Translations under genes and position numbers: made by a program | Part shown: positions 34,674-41,262 of the stretch, piece after piece | Layout: each line of letters opens with the position of its first letter | Position numbering within the stretch: position 1 is the first letter of the stretch | Assembly: GCA_009377525.1 (NCBI GenBank) | Contig: WHTW01000061.1 | Span: 1 to 41,262, forward strand | Reading direction: 5' to 3' | Origin: Rhodospirillales bacterium | GTDB lineage: Bacteria; Pseudomonadota; Alphaproteobacteria; Reyranellales; Reyranellaceae | Length of the DNA stretch: 41,262 nucleotides | The notes under the pieces: model-generated | The model's input: the letters and a program-made list of their open reading frames with translations, nothing else | Database searches by the model: none | Told to the model about the DNA's origin: nothing

Positions 34674-35837
34674 ATGAAGGCGTCGCTGTTCTACCTGCCG
34701 AGCATCGGCAGCCGCGCCGAGATCGAGGCCGGCATGGCCGGCATGAACCCGCACTTCTACCAGCGCATGCTGGGGGAGCTCAGCGAGCAGATAAAGCTCG
34801 GCGACGAGCTCGGCTACGATTCGGTGAGCTTCACCGAGCATCACTTCCACATCGAGGGCTTCGAGCTCTCCAACAACCCGGTGCTGCTCGACCTCTACTT
34901 TGCAATGCAGACCAAGCGCATTCGCGTCGGCCAGCTCGGCATCGTGCTGCCGGCCAGCAACCCGATCCGCGTCGCCGAAGACATCGCCATGCTCGACCAC
35001 ATGACCGGCGGGCGCGCCAATGCGGGCTTCGCGCGCGGCTACCAGCGGCGCTGGGTCGACGTCATGGCGCAGCAGACGCACGGCATCCACGGCGCGCTGC
35101 CCAACCAGCACGACGAGATCGACAACGCCAATCGGCTGGCCTTCGAGGAGAACTTCCGCATCGTCAAGAAATGCTGGACCGAGGAGATGCTGACCTTCGA
35201 CGGCAAGTTCTGGAAGGTGCCGGCCGGCCCGACGCCGTGGACGCTCGACACCACGGCGAAGTGGGGCAAGGGCGTGAAGGACGGCATCCTGACGGCGGTC
35301 GGCGTCGTGCCCAAGCCCTTGCAGAAGCCGCATCCGCCGCTGTTCCAGCCCTTCGCCAGCTCGGAGAACACCGTGCGCTTCTGCGCCAAGGAGGGCATCA
35401 CGCCCATCCTGCCGCCGATGCTGCCGGTCTACGAGCAGAAGCTCTACAGCGTCTATGCCGAGGTCGCGGGCAAGCCCAAGGGCCGCGACGTCGGCGTGCT
35501 GCGCGACGTCATCATCACCGACACCGACGAGGAGGCGATGGCGCTGTGGCGTGATTCCGGCCAGTTCTCCGGCCGCGCCTGGTTCGAGCCGTTCGGCTTC
35601 CGCCGCGGCATGCAGGACCCGCAAACCGGCAAGTTCCCGACGCCGCAGGAAGTCATCGCCATGGGCGACGCCTATGTCGGCACGGTCGACACCGTCCTGC
35701 GCGGGATGGAAGCCCAGCAAAAGCGCCAGCCCGTCGATTGGGTGTTCTGCTACACCTACAACAGCCTGGTTCCCCACCCGATCCTGATGAAATCCATCGA
35801 GACGTTCTGGACCAAGGTGATGCCGCGCTTTCGCTGA
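34674..35837 (+). CDS. Luciferase-like flavin monooxygenase
   Basis: A 387-residue TIM-barrel protein of the bacterial luciferase-like family, using reduced FMN or F420. Visible blocks: FTEHHFHIEGFELSNNP (the His-His and substrate region), TKRIRVGQLGIVLPASNPIRVAEDIAMLD split over strands 3-4, and TGGRANAGFARGY. A GGAGG site precedes the ATG at 34674. It lies between the amidase and the Fe-S/FAD dehydrogenase and may oxygenate a related substrate. Part of its 3' region recurs, diverged, at 36621-36668 beyond the MqsRA module. Confidence 0.9.
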   Translation: MKASLFYLPSIGSRAEIEAGMAGMNPHFYQRMLGELSEQIKLGDELGYDSVSFTEHHFHIEGFELSNNPVLLDLYFAMQTKRIRVGQLGIVLPASNPIRVAEDIAMLDHMTGGRANAGFARGYQRRWVDVMAQQTHGIHGALPNQHDEIDNANRLAFEENFRIVKKCWTEEMLTFDGKFWKVPAGPTPWTLDTTAKWGKGVKDGILTAVGVVPKPLQKPHPPLFQPFASSENTVRFCAKEGITPILPPMLPVYEQKLYSVYAEVAGKPKGRDVGVLRDVIITDTDEEAMALWRDSGQFSGRAWFEPFGFRRGMQDPQTGKFPTPQEVIAMGDAYVGTVDTVLRGMEAQQKRQPVDWVFCYTYNSLVPHPILMKSIETFWTKVMPRFR

Positions 35838-35856
35838 CCTTTCTGCTCAGGTCACC

Positions 35857-36258
35857 TCAAACGAGGTCCTTCAACAATTCAGGATGCTTGTCGAGAAGGC
35901 GGAAGAGATTGACGACCGCCGGCAAGGGAGCCGCCTCGCCACGTTCGTAACGTGAAAAGGCGTTGTGGCCGCCCCCTGTCAGACGCGCGGCAGCGACCTG
36001 ACTCAAGCCCAGCTTGCGTCGAATGCGGCGGATTTCCTTGCTCTGCCGCTCGCGGGCGCGCAGCACCAGTTCGTCGCCCGCCGCCGCATAGCGCCGTGCG
36101 CTCTCGGCATCGAATTCGATCTCATCGCATGCACCGCAACGCCAGCCGGACAATTTCTTTACGGTCGCGGTCATGCCGGCATGCTTGACGGTGAAGATCT
36201 CATCTTTGAAACGTGTCATGCCCTTGCTGGTCTCGCAGTTCACACATTTCCGCGCCAT
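35857..36258 (-). CDS. mqsA: MqsA antitoxin
   Basis: A 133-residue two-domain antitoxin. The N-terminal zinc domain has Cys5, Cys8, Cys41 and Cys44; the C-terminal helix-turn-helix (about 75-115) has KLGLSQVAAARL and the GGGHNAFSRYERGE recognition segment shared with E. coli MqsA, whose Asn and Arg there read the operator. It binds and inhibits MqsR and represses the operon. It starts 2 nt after the toxin stop. It is convergent with the luciferase-like gene. Confidence 0.93.
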   Translation of the reverse strand: MARKCVNCETSKGMTRFKDEIFTVKHAGMTATVKKLSGWRCGACDEIEFDAESARRYAAAGDELVLRARERQSKEIRRIRRKLGLSQVAAARLTGGGHNAFSRYERGEAAPLPAVVNLFRLLDKHPELLKDLV

Positions 36259-36260
36259 CG

Positions 36261-36563
36261 CTATTTCTCCTTGAACTGGATCACCGGCGTGGTGTTGCGC
36301 AAGGTGATCTTGATGTACGCATCCTTCCGGACCGGCGTCGCTGCGTGGTAGACGTCCTGCCACACTCGGTGATCGGCGTAGCTTGTCGTCGACTTGTAGA
36401 ACTGGCGCCGAGACAACGAGGCGATCACCATCAGCATTTCGGCCGTCGTCAGCCCCATCGTCCGGCCGCCGTCCATTGCCGCTTTCGTGAATGCTGCCGC
36501 ACCGAGCCGTGCGACGTCTGCCTGGATGCGCGCGAGATCATAGTGGGGTGTACGCTTTTCCAC
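36261..36563 (-). CDS. mqsR: MqsR toxin (mRNA interferase)
   Basis: A 100-residue RelE-fold ribonuclease strongly resembling MqsR: it opens with MEKRTPHYDL and carries FYKSTTSYADHRVWQDVYH and the ending VIQFKEK. E. coli MqsR cuts mRNA at GC-containing codons such as GCU. It starts at GTG (36563). It is the toxin-first member of the pair, as in E. coli, with the palindromic operator just upstream. Confidence 0.95.
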   Translation of the reverse strand: MEKRTPHYDLARIQADVARLGAAAFTKAAMDGGRTMGLTTAEMLMVIASLSRRQFYKSTTSYADHRVWQDVYHAATPVRKDAYIKITLRNTTPVIQFKEK

Positions 36564-36573
36564 GAAAGCATGT

Positions 36574-36588
36574 TACCCTTTAAGGGTA
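36574..36588. promoter_or_regulatory. MqsA-type operator upstream of mqsR
   Basis: TACCCTT-T-AAGGGTA is a perfect palindrome with one central base, 11 nt upstream of the mqsR start. It has the same form as the E. coli MqsA site (AACCT, short spacer, AGGTT). Autorepression by MqsA is expected. Confidence 0.75.
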
Positions 36589-36620
36589 TGACCCACAAGG
36601 TCAGTCCTCGTTAGGCAACG

Positions 36621-36668
36621 GAGATCCAGCAGAAACGCCGCCCTGTCGATTGGGCGCTCTGCTACAAG
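36621..36668 (+). pseudogene. Remnant of the luciferase-like gene's 3' region
   Basis: 36 of 48 positions match 35709-35756 by hand alignment, with the encoded EIQQKRRPVDWALCY against EAQQKRQPVDWVFCY. It is out of any gene, has no start codon and decays after it. It looks like the displaced tail of the luciferase-like gene on the far side of MqsRA. The rest of 36589-36746 holds no gene. Confidence 0.7.
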
Positions 36669-36746
36669 GATCGCGTCTCGAAGGGTAGGGAACCCGCACC
36701 TTGTTGCTGGTGTTCCGGCCCACCGGCGCATTGTAAACATTATGCC

Positions 36747-39599
36747 ATGCGCCTGAAGCGCCCCGACATGTGGCCGACCGGGTCGCCGGTTCGCCTCAGC
36801 TTCGATGGCCGAGAGATCGAGGCGCTGGAAGGCGAGACCATCGCCGCGGCCCTCGCCGCCTCCGACATCGTCGCCGTGCGCCAGGCCCGCTCAGGCGCGC
36901 CGCGCGGGCCGTTCTGCGGCATGGGTGTGTGCTTCGACTGCCTGGTGACGGTCGACGGCCGGCGGAGCCAGCGCGCCTGCCTGACCAAGGTCCAGGCAGG
37001 CATGGACGTGCGGTCCTCGCCCACGGCTGGCGTGGCGACAGGTCAGCCCGCGCTGCCGGCCGACGAGATCGCCTGCGACGTGCTCGTGGTTGGCGCCGGC
37101 CCGGCCGGCCTGTCGGCAGCCCGCGCGCTGGCCTTGGCCGGCGCCGACGTGGTCGTGCTCGATGAGCGGCGCTATCCCGGCGGCCAGTTCTTCAAGCCGC
37201 TGGCGCCCTCGCACCAGGCCGATATCTCGACCCTCGACAGCCAGTTCCGCGACGGCGCCGTGCTGGCGCAATCGACGCTGCAGGCCGGCGCGCGCATCGT
37301 CAACGAGGCGACGGTGTGGGCGGCCTTCTCGCCCCACGAGGTCGCTGCCATCGTCGCCGGCCAGTCGACCCTCTATCGGCCCAGGCGGCTGGTGCTGGCC
37401 GCGGGCGCTTACGAGCAGTCGCCGACGATACCGGGCTGGACCTTGCCCGGCGTGATGACCGTCGGCGGATTGCAGACGCTGGCGCGCTCCTACCGTGTGG
37501 CGCCGGGCGTGCGCATCGTCATCGCGGGCAACGGCCCGCTCTGCCTGCAAACCGCTGTCGAGCTTCTGGACGGTGGCGCCGAGGTGGTGGCCGTCCTTGA
37601 GGCTGCACCACGCCCTGGCGTCGGCCATTGGCGGGCATTGGCAGGCGCCGCCATCGCCGATCCTTTCCTGATGCTCGACGGCCTGTCGCTCTCGGCGCGT
37701 CTTCGCGGCAAGCTGCACTGGAATCGCCGCGCGACTCGACTGATCGGCGACGACCGGGTGTGTGGCATCGAGGCGGGCGACCTTCGCTTCGAGGCCGACA
37801 TCGTGGCGCTGAACTACGGCTTCGCCTCGTCGTCGGAGCTGGCGCGCTCGCTGGGCTGCGCCCATCGCTTCGTGCCGCGCGGCAACGGCTCGATGGAGAC
37901 GCTGACCGACGCCAACGGCCGTACCAGCCTCGCCGAGGTCTTCGCCATCGGCGACGGCGCGCGCTTCGGCGGCGCGCACGCCGCGATGGCGCAGGGGGTG
38001 CTGGCGGCCGCCGCCATCGCGGCCGATCTCGGCCTGAAGAGGATCGAGCTGCGCGAGGCCCGGCGCACGCTCAGCCGCGCCGCGCGCTTCCAGACGGCGT
38101 TGTGGCGGATGTTCGCCGCGCCACCGATCGATCCCGCCGCCATCGACGACAGCGCCGTCGTCTGTCGCTGCGAGGAAGTGACGGCGGGCGAGCTGCGCGG
38201 CCTGATCGCGGCCGGGCATGATTCGCCCGCATCGCTGAAGCGCGCCTGCCGCGTCGGCATGGGCCGCTGCCAGGGCCGCTACTGCGCCTCGGTGGTGGCG
38301 CGCATGACCACGGCGGAGGTGGGCGAGTTCGGCCTGTTTGCGCCGCGGCCACCGGCCAAGCCGGTGCCGATCCGCGCGCTCACGGTCGAGCAGCCGGAAT
38401 GGACGGGCCACAAGGATTTCGTGCCGCCCGACATGGCGCGGCCGCGCGACACGGAGCCGTTGCCGGTCGAGACCGTCGACACGCTGGTGATCGGCGGCGG
38501 CGTCGCGGGCTCCTGCCTCGCCTATTGGCTGGCGTGCGAGGGCATCGAGACCTTGGTGGTCGAGCGCGACGACGTGAACCTGCAAGCCTCGGGCGCGAAT
38601 GCCGGATCGCTGCACGTGCAGCTTCTCGCTTTCGATTTCGCTCTCGGCGCGCTGCCCAACAATCGAGCGGCCGATACGTTGCCGTTGGGGCCGGCCTCGG
38701 TGGCACTGTGGCAGGAGATCCAGCGCGACACCGGCGAGGATCTCGAGATGAAGGTCTGCGGCGGGCTGATGCTGGCCGAGAACGAGCGCGACATCGAATT
38801 CCTCAAGGGCAAGATCGCCCTGGAGAAGAGCCGCGACATCGAAGCCGAACTGATCGGCGCCAACGAATTGCGCGCGCTGGAACCCTGCATCGGCGACGTC
38901 GCCATCGCCGCCGAATGGTGCCCGGGCGAGGGCAAGATCAATCCGCTGAAGGGCACCTATGCCGTGGTGGCCAAGGCCAAGGCGCTGGGCGCGCGCTTCC
39001 GGCGCGGCAGCAACGTCATGGCGATCGAGCGCGATGGCGCCTGCTGGAAGGTCGCGACCAGCCGCGGCGAGATCCGCGCCCGGCGCGTCGTCAACACGGC
39101 GGGACCGTGGGCGGCCGAGGTCGCCCGCCTGGTCGGCGTCGAGATCCCGGTGCGCGGCGCGCCACTGCAGATGGTGGTCACCGAGCCGACGGCGCCGACG
39201 CTCTCTCGACTCGTCGCCTACGCCCACCGCCATCTGACCCTGAAGCAGGTGGGCTCGGGCGCCTTCATGATCGGCGGCGGCTGGACCGCGGGGCTGGACG
39301 AGCAGAACCGCCTGTCGCGCGCGCTGCGGCAGAGCGTCGAGGGCAATCTCTGGATCGCCAGCCGCGCGGTGCCGGCCCTTGCCGACCTCCACGCCATCCG
39401 CATCTGGGCCGGCATGAACGTCAACATCGACCGCGCGCCGATCCTGGGCGAGGTGCCGGGCCTGCCGGGCTTCTACAATTGCGTCAGCTCCAACGGCTAC
39501 ACGCTGGCGCCGGTGCTCTCGCGCCTGACGGCGGAAATGTTGGCCGGCCGCTCGACCAGCCTGCCGGTCGAGCCGTACTCGATTCGGCGGTTTGCCTGA
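36747..39599 (+). CDS. Three-part 2Fe-2S/FAD dehydrogenase (HcnA-HcnB-HcnC-like or opine oxidase-like fusion)
   Basis: A 950-residue fusion. Residues 1-100 are a 2Fe-2S (Fer2_4) domain with CGMGVCFDC and a later RAC cysteine. Residues about 105-560 are an FAD/NAD disulfide-oxidoreductase domain (VVGAGPAGLSAARAL) ending in a second Fe-S site, CRCEEV and later CRVGMGRCQGRYC. Residues about 570-950 are a D-amino-acid-oxidase-like FAD domain (VIGGGVAGSCLAYWL). In HcnABC and octopine/nopaline oxidases these are separate subunits. Oxidation of an amino acid, imino acid or opine with electron transfer to the membrane is likely. The last 33 residues are encoded a second time at 40391-40492. Confidence 0.92.
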   Translation: MRLKRPDMWPTGSPVRLSFDGREIEALEGETIAAALAASDIVAVRQARSGAPRGPFCGMGVCFDCLVTVDGRRSQRACLTKVQAGMDVRSSPTAGVATGQPALPADEIACDVLVVGAGPAGLSAARALALAGADVVVLDERRYPGGQFFKPLAPSHQADISTLDSQFRDGAVLAQSTLQAGARIVNEATVWAAFSPHEVAAIVAGQSTLYRPRRLVLAAGAYEQSPTIPGWTLPGVMTVGGLQTLARSYRVAPGVRIVIAGNGPLCLQTAVELLDGGAEVVAVLEAAPRPGVGHWRALAGAAIADPFLMLDGLSLSARLRGKLHWNRRATRLIGDDRVCGIEAGDLRFEADIVALNYGFASSSELARSLGCAHRFVPRGNGSMETLTDANGRTSLAEVFAIGDGARFGGAHAAMAQGVLAAAAIAADLGLKRIELREARRTLSRAARFQTALWRMFAAPPIDPAAIDDSAVVCRCEEVTAGELRGLIAAGHDSPASLKRACRVGMGRCQGRYCASVVARMTTAEVGEFGLFAPRPPAKPVPIRALTVEQPEWTGHKDFVPPDMARPRDTEPLPVETVDTLVIGGGVAGSCLAYWLACEGIETLVVERDDVNLQASGANAGSLHVQLLAFDFALGALPNNRAADTLPLGPASVALWQEIQRDTGEDLEMKVCGGLMLAENERDIEFLKGKIALEKSRDIEAELIGANELRALEPCIGDVAIAAEWCPGEGKINPLKGTYAVVAKAKALGARFRRGSNVMAIERDGACWKVATSRGEIRARRVVNTAGPWAAEVARLVGVEIPVRGAPLQMVVTEPTAPTLSRLVAYAHRHLTLKQVGSGAFMIGGGWTAGLDEQNRLSRALRQSVEGNLWIASRAVPALADLHAIRIWAGMNVNIDRAPILGEVPGLPGFYNCVSSNGYTLAPVLSRLTAEMLAGRSTSLPVEPYSIRRFA

Positions 39600-39619
39600 C
39601 GCTTTTTCATGCTATGGAC

Positions 39620-39654
39620 ATTATGTGATACATGAACCATATATAGGTCATAAT
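39620..39654. promoter_or_regulatory. Possible operator/promoter of the HigBA-like pair
   Basis: ATTATG and CATAAT are inverted repeats 23 nt apart in an AT-rich stretch that includes ATATATAGG, a possible -10 region, and reaches the toxin start codon. It is a candidate site for the HTH antitoxin. Weak evidence. Confidence 0.35.
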
Positions 39655-40006
39655 GAAGCGTGACGGGTCCCGAGTTATTCCCGTCATTTTCTACCGCACG
39701 CGGGCAGGTGCCAGCGTGGTACGCGATTGGTTGCGCGGGTTGGAGGCCAAGGGCCGGAATGCCATCGGCCAGGACCTGATGCGCGTCCAGTACCGGCGGC
39801 CTGTGGGCATGCCGCTGTGCCGCGCTATGGGCGGAGGGCTCTGGGAAGTGCGGAGTGATCTTCCCGGCAACCGCATAGCCCGAGTGCTGTTTTGCGTGTC
39901 CGGCGGGAAGATTCTGGTACTTCACGCTTTCATCAAGAAAACCCAGAAGACGCCCGATGCCGATCTTGGCCTAGCCCGCAAGCGCCAACGCGAGTTCGAA
40001 GACTGA
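39653..40006 (+). CDS. RelE/HigB-like toxin (Gp49/PF05973 family)
   Basis: A 117-residue toxin of the phage Gp49-like RelE superfamily: VIFYRTRAGASVVRDWLRGL at the N-terminus, GMPLCRAMGGGLWEVRSDL in the middle, and ARVLFCV then LVLHAFIKKTQKTP at the C-terminus. These are the family's conserved strands. It is expected to cut mRNA at the ribosome. The antitoxin gene follows 12 nt later, the HigBA order. The pair sits directly after the Fe-S/FAD dehydrogenase gene and before a duplicate of that gene's tail. Confidence 0.92.
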   Translation: MKRDGSRVIPVIFYRTRAGASVVRDWLRGLEAKGRNAIGQDLMRVQYRRPVGMPLCRAMGGGLWEVRSDLPGNRIARVLFCVSGGKILVLHAFIKKTQKTPDADLGLARKRQREFED

Positions 40007-40018
40007 AGGAGTACGACA

Positions 40019-40321
40019 GTGAAAAAGAAGAAAAAGACGCCTCGGTCTACTGCTGGATTCGACAGCCTCAATGATTTCCTGAAGGACGAGGGGAAACTCG
40101 AGGAATTCCAGGCGGTAGCTGTCAAGGAAGTGCTTGCCTGGCAGATCGCCGAAGCCATGCGAAAGAGCAATCTTTCCCGCAAGCGGCTGGCTGAACGCAT
40201 GAACACAAGCCGGAGCCAAGTCAGTCGTCTGCTCGACCCCAAAGATGGCAACGTCACTCTCACGACATTGCAACGCGCCGCCACGATCGTGGGCCGAAAG
40301 CTGCGGCTTGAGCTCGTCTAG
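40019..40321 (+). CDS. HigA-like XRE-family antitoxin
   Basis: A 100-residue protein with a Lys-rich start and a helix-turn-helix near 55-90: AEAMRKSNLSRKRLAERM, then NTSRSQVSRLLDPKD and TLTTLQRAATIVG. This is the standard HigA-type arrangement. It starts at GTG with GAAGGAG seven bases upstream. It should neutralise the preceding RelE-fold toxin and repress the operon. Confidence 0.91.
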   Translation: MKKKKKTPRSTAGFDSLNDFLKDEGKLEEFQAVAVKEVLAWQIAEAMRKSNLSRKRLAERMNTSRSQVSRLLDPKDGNVTLTTLQRAATIVGRKLRLELV

Positions 40322-40390
40322 TTGAAGATCGACGGATCGACCAAGGGCTTGCCACGCGGCCGCGCCGCTTCCGGGCGGTCGCACTTCTGG

Positions 40391-40492
40391 AATACGCTGG
40401 CGCCGGTGCTGTCGCGGCTCACGGCCGAGATGCTGGCCGGCCGTTCGACCAGCCTGCCGGTCGAGCCCTATTCGATCCGCCGCTTCGGCTGA
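40391..40492 (+). pseudogene. Second copy of the Fe-S/FAD dehydrogenase 3' end
   Basis: 34 codons including the stop align without gaps to 39498-39599. 86 of 102 bases match, and 31 of 33 residues are identical (TLAPVLSRLTAEMLAGR and onward). Thirteen of the fifteen changed codons are synonymous. No start codon or upstream domain is present. It overlaps the 3' end of the convergent MFS gene. Confidence 0.9.
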
Positions 40493-41262
40493 CGATGGCC
40501 ATCAGCGCGGAATAGCCCAACGTCCCTGCCGTGGTGGCGGCGGCGGCGAGAAGCAGCGGACCTTCGATCGACAGTGAGTAGGCGGCGGTGCCGGCGAGCG
40601 GGCCGACGATCCAGGCCGCTGACATCGCCGACTGCATGTGGCCGGCGACCTGTCCCTGCCTGTCGGCGCCGGTCACATGCATCGCGCCCGCCAGCAGGCC
40701 AGGCTGCACGAAGCCGAAGCCGGCGCCGATGACGGCGAATCCGACCACCAGGTCCGCGAGGTCTGCCGCCACGAGGCAGAAGCCGATGCCGCCGCAGCAG
40801 GCCGCGACGCCGACCATCATGAGCCGGTGCGGCGACATCGTCAGCATGGGAACGACCAGCGCCTGGATGACGAAGGAGCAGGTGGCGAACGCCACCGACA
40901 CGAAACTCGCATACTGAACGGCAAGCGTTGTGCCGATGGCGAGGCGATCCTGGACCAAGAACGCCATCGTCGGCTGTAGCGCCGATAGCCCGAGAACGAC
41001 CGCGAAGGCGAGGACCAGATAGGGCATGACCGCGGCGAGCGGCAGCGCGAACACGGCGGCCCTCGACCCCACCGGCGTGGTCTTCGCGGGGATGGCGCGC
41101 GCCACCAAGCCCGCGATCAATATCAGGGCGCACGCGCTTGCAACGGGTGCCGCAAAACCGAAGCCAACGAGGAGGGCGGCGAACAACGGACCGACGATGC
41201 TGGCCAGGCCGAACGCGGCGCCGACCAGCGCGGCGGCTGTCGAACGCCGGTGCTTCTCGCCG
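40419..41262 (-). CDS. MFS transporter, 5' end beyond the window
   Basis: A membrane transporter with at least seven hydrophobic segments visible. The frame remains open to the right edge and already reads GEKHRRSTAAALVGAAFG there, the usual MFS central-loop and TM4 sequence, so the N-terminal part is missing. The last two dozen residues (SRSGGSNRARPAGWSNGR and on) are read antisense through the second copy of the dehydrogenase tail. The two convergent genes probably overlapped at their ends before the HigBA insertion. The substrate is unknown. Confidence 0.85.
   Translation of the reverse strand, partial: GEKHRRSTAAALVGAAFGLASIVGPLFAALLVGFGFAAPVASACALILIAGLVARAIPAKTTPVGSRAAVFALPLAAVMPYLVLAFAVVLGLSALQPTMAFLVQDRLAIGTTLAVQYASFVSVAFATCSFVIQALVVPMLTMSPHRLMMVGVAACCGGIGFCLVAADLADLVVGFAVIGAGFGFVQPGLLAGAMHVTGADRQGQVAGHMQSAMSAAWIVGPLAGTAAYSLSIEGPLLLAAAATTAGTLGYSALMAIVSRSGGSNRARPAGWSNGRPASRP

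Noticed and set aside
36669..36746. A small RNA or terminator before the Fe-S/FAD gene
   Set aside because: Only a 4-bp stem (GGGT/ACCC) is present, with no T-run or convincing promoter.

Overview
The window is high-GC chromosomal DNA of an alphaproteobacterium-like soil or environmental bacterium. The evidence is strong G/C third-position bias, GGAGG-type ribosome binding sites, intergenic palindrome families of the kind common in that class, and a catabolic gene repertoire. I cannot fix the genus; a Reyranella-like or related lineage is only a guess. No tRNA, rRNA, CRISPR array or prophage was seen.

Layout. 1-9.8 kb: end of a peptide ABC transporter operon, a GMC oxidoreductase with a small lipoprotein, then a leftward run (acyl-CoA dehydrogenase-like flavoenzyme, VOC protein, large alpha/beta hydrolase, small alpha/beta hydrolase, ketopantoate-reductase-like enzyme) and an oxaloacetate-decarboxylase-like protein. 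9.9-11.6 kb: two tandem phytanoyl-CoA dioxygenase paralogues. 11.7-19.3 kb: a predicted amidoligase/transglutaminase peptide system (transglutaminase; ATP-grasp fused to alpha-E; transglutaminase fused to DUF2126), split by an oppositely oriented PIN/ribbon-helix-helix toxin-antitoxin pair. 19.3-19.8 kb: a GIY-YIG nuclease gene bracketed by two inverted 65-nt repeats. 19.8-22.8 kb: SDR, zinc alcohol dehydrogenase, MntA/HepT pair, acetyltransferase. 22.9-28.9 kb: leftward genes for a small secreted protein, a broken LTXXQ-family gene, nitroreductase, MFS, fumarylacetoacetase-like hydrolase, Asp/Glu racemase, 3-methyladenine glycosylase and an alpha/beta hydrolase. 29-40.5 kb: rightward sulfatase, MFS, amidase, luciferase-like monooxygenase and a three-part Fe-S/FAD dehydrogenase, ending against a convergent MFS gene cut by the window edge.

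The most striking pattern lies in 33.9-40.5 kb. The last three catabolic genes (amidase, luciferase-like, Fe-S/FAD dehydrogenase) are each followed by a toxin-antitoxin module of a different family (VapBC, MqsRA, HigBA-like). Beyond each module is a second, diverged copy of part of the 3' end of the gene just before it. In the clearest case the two copies differ almost only at synonymous positions. This suggests that each module arrived with an allelic replacement of the host gene's tail and left the resident tail behind. With PIN/RHH and MntA/HepT there are five unrelated toxin-antitoxin modules in about 25 kb, all next to gene 3' ends or in operon gaps.

Other points: a perfect palindrome family beginning CTTCCGGACCGC, one unit of which supplies the start codon and N-terminus of a dioxygenase; a four-copy 8-bp tandem repeat over the PIN toxin's stop codon; and a frameshifted HepT C-terminus.
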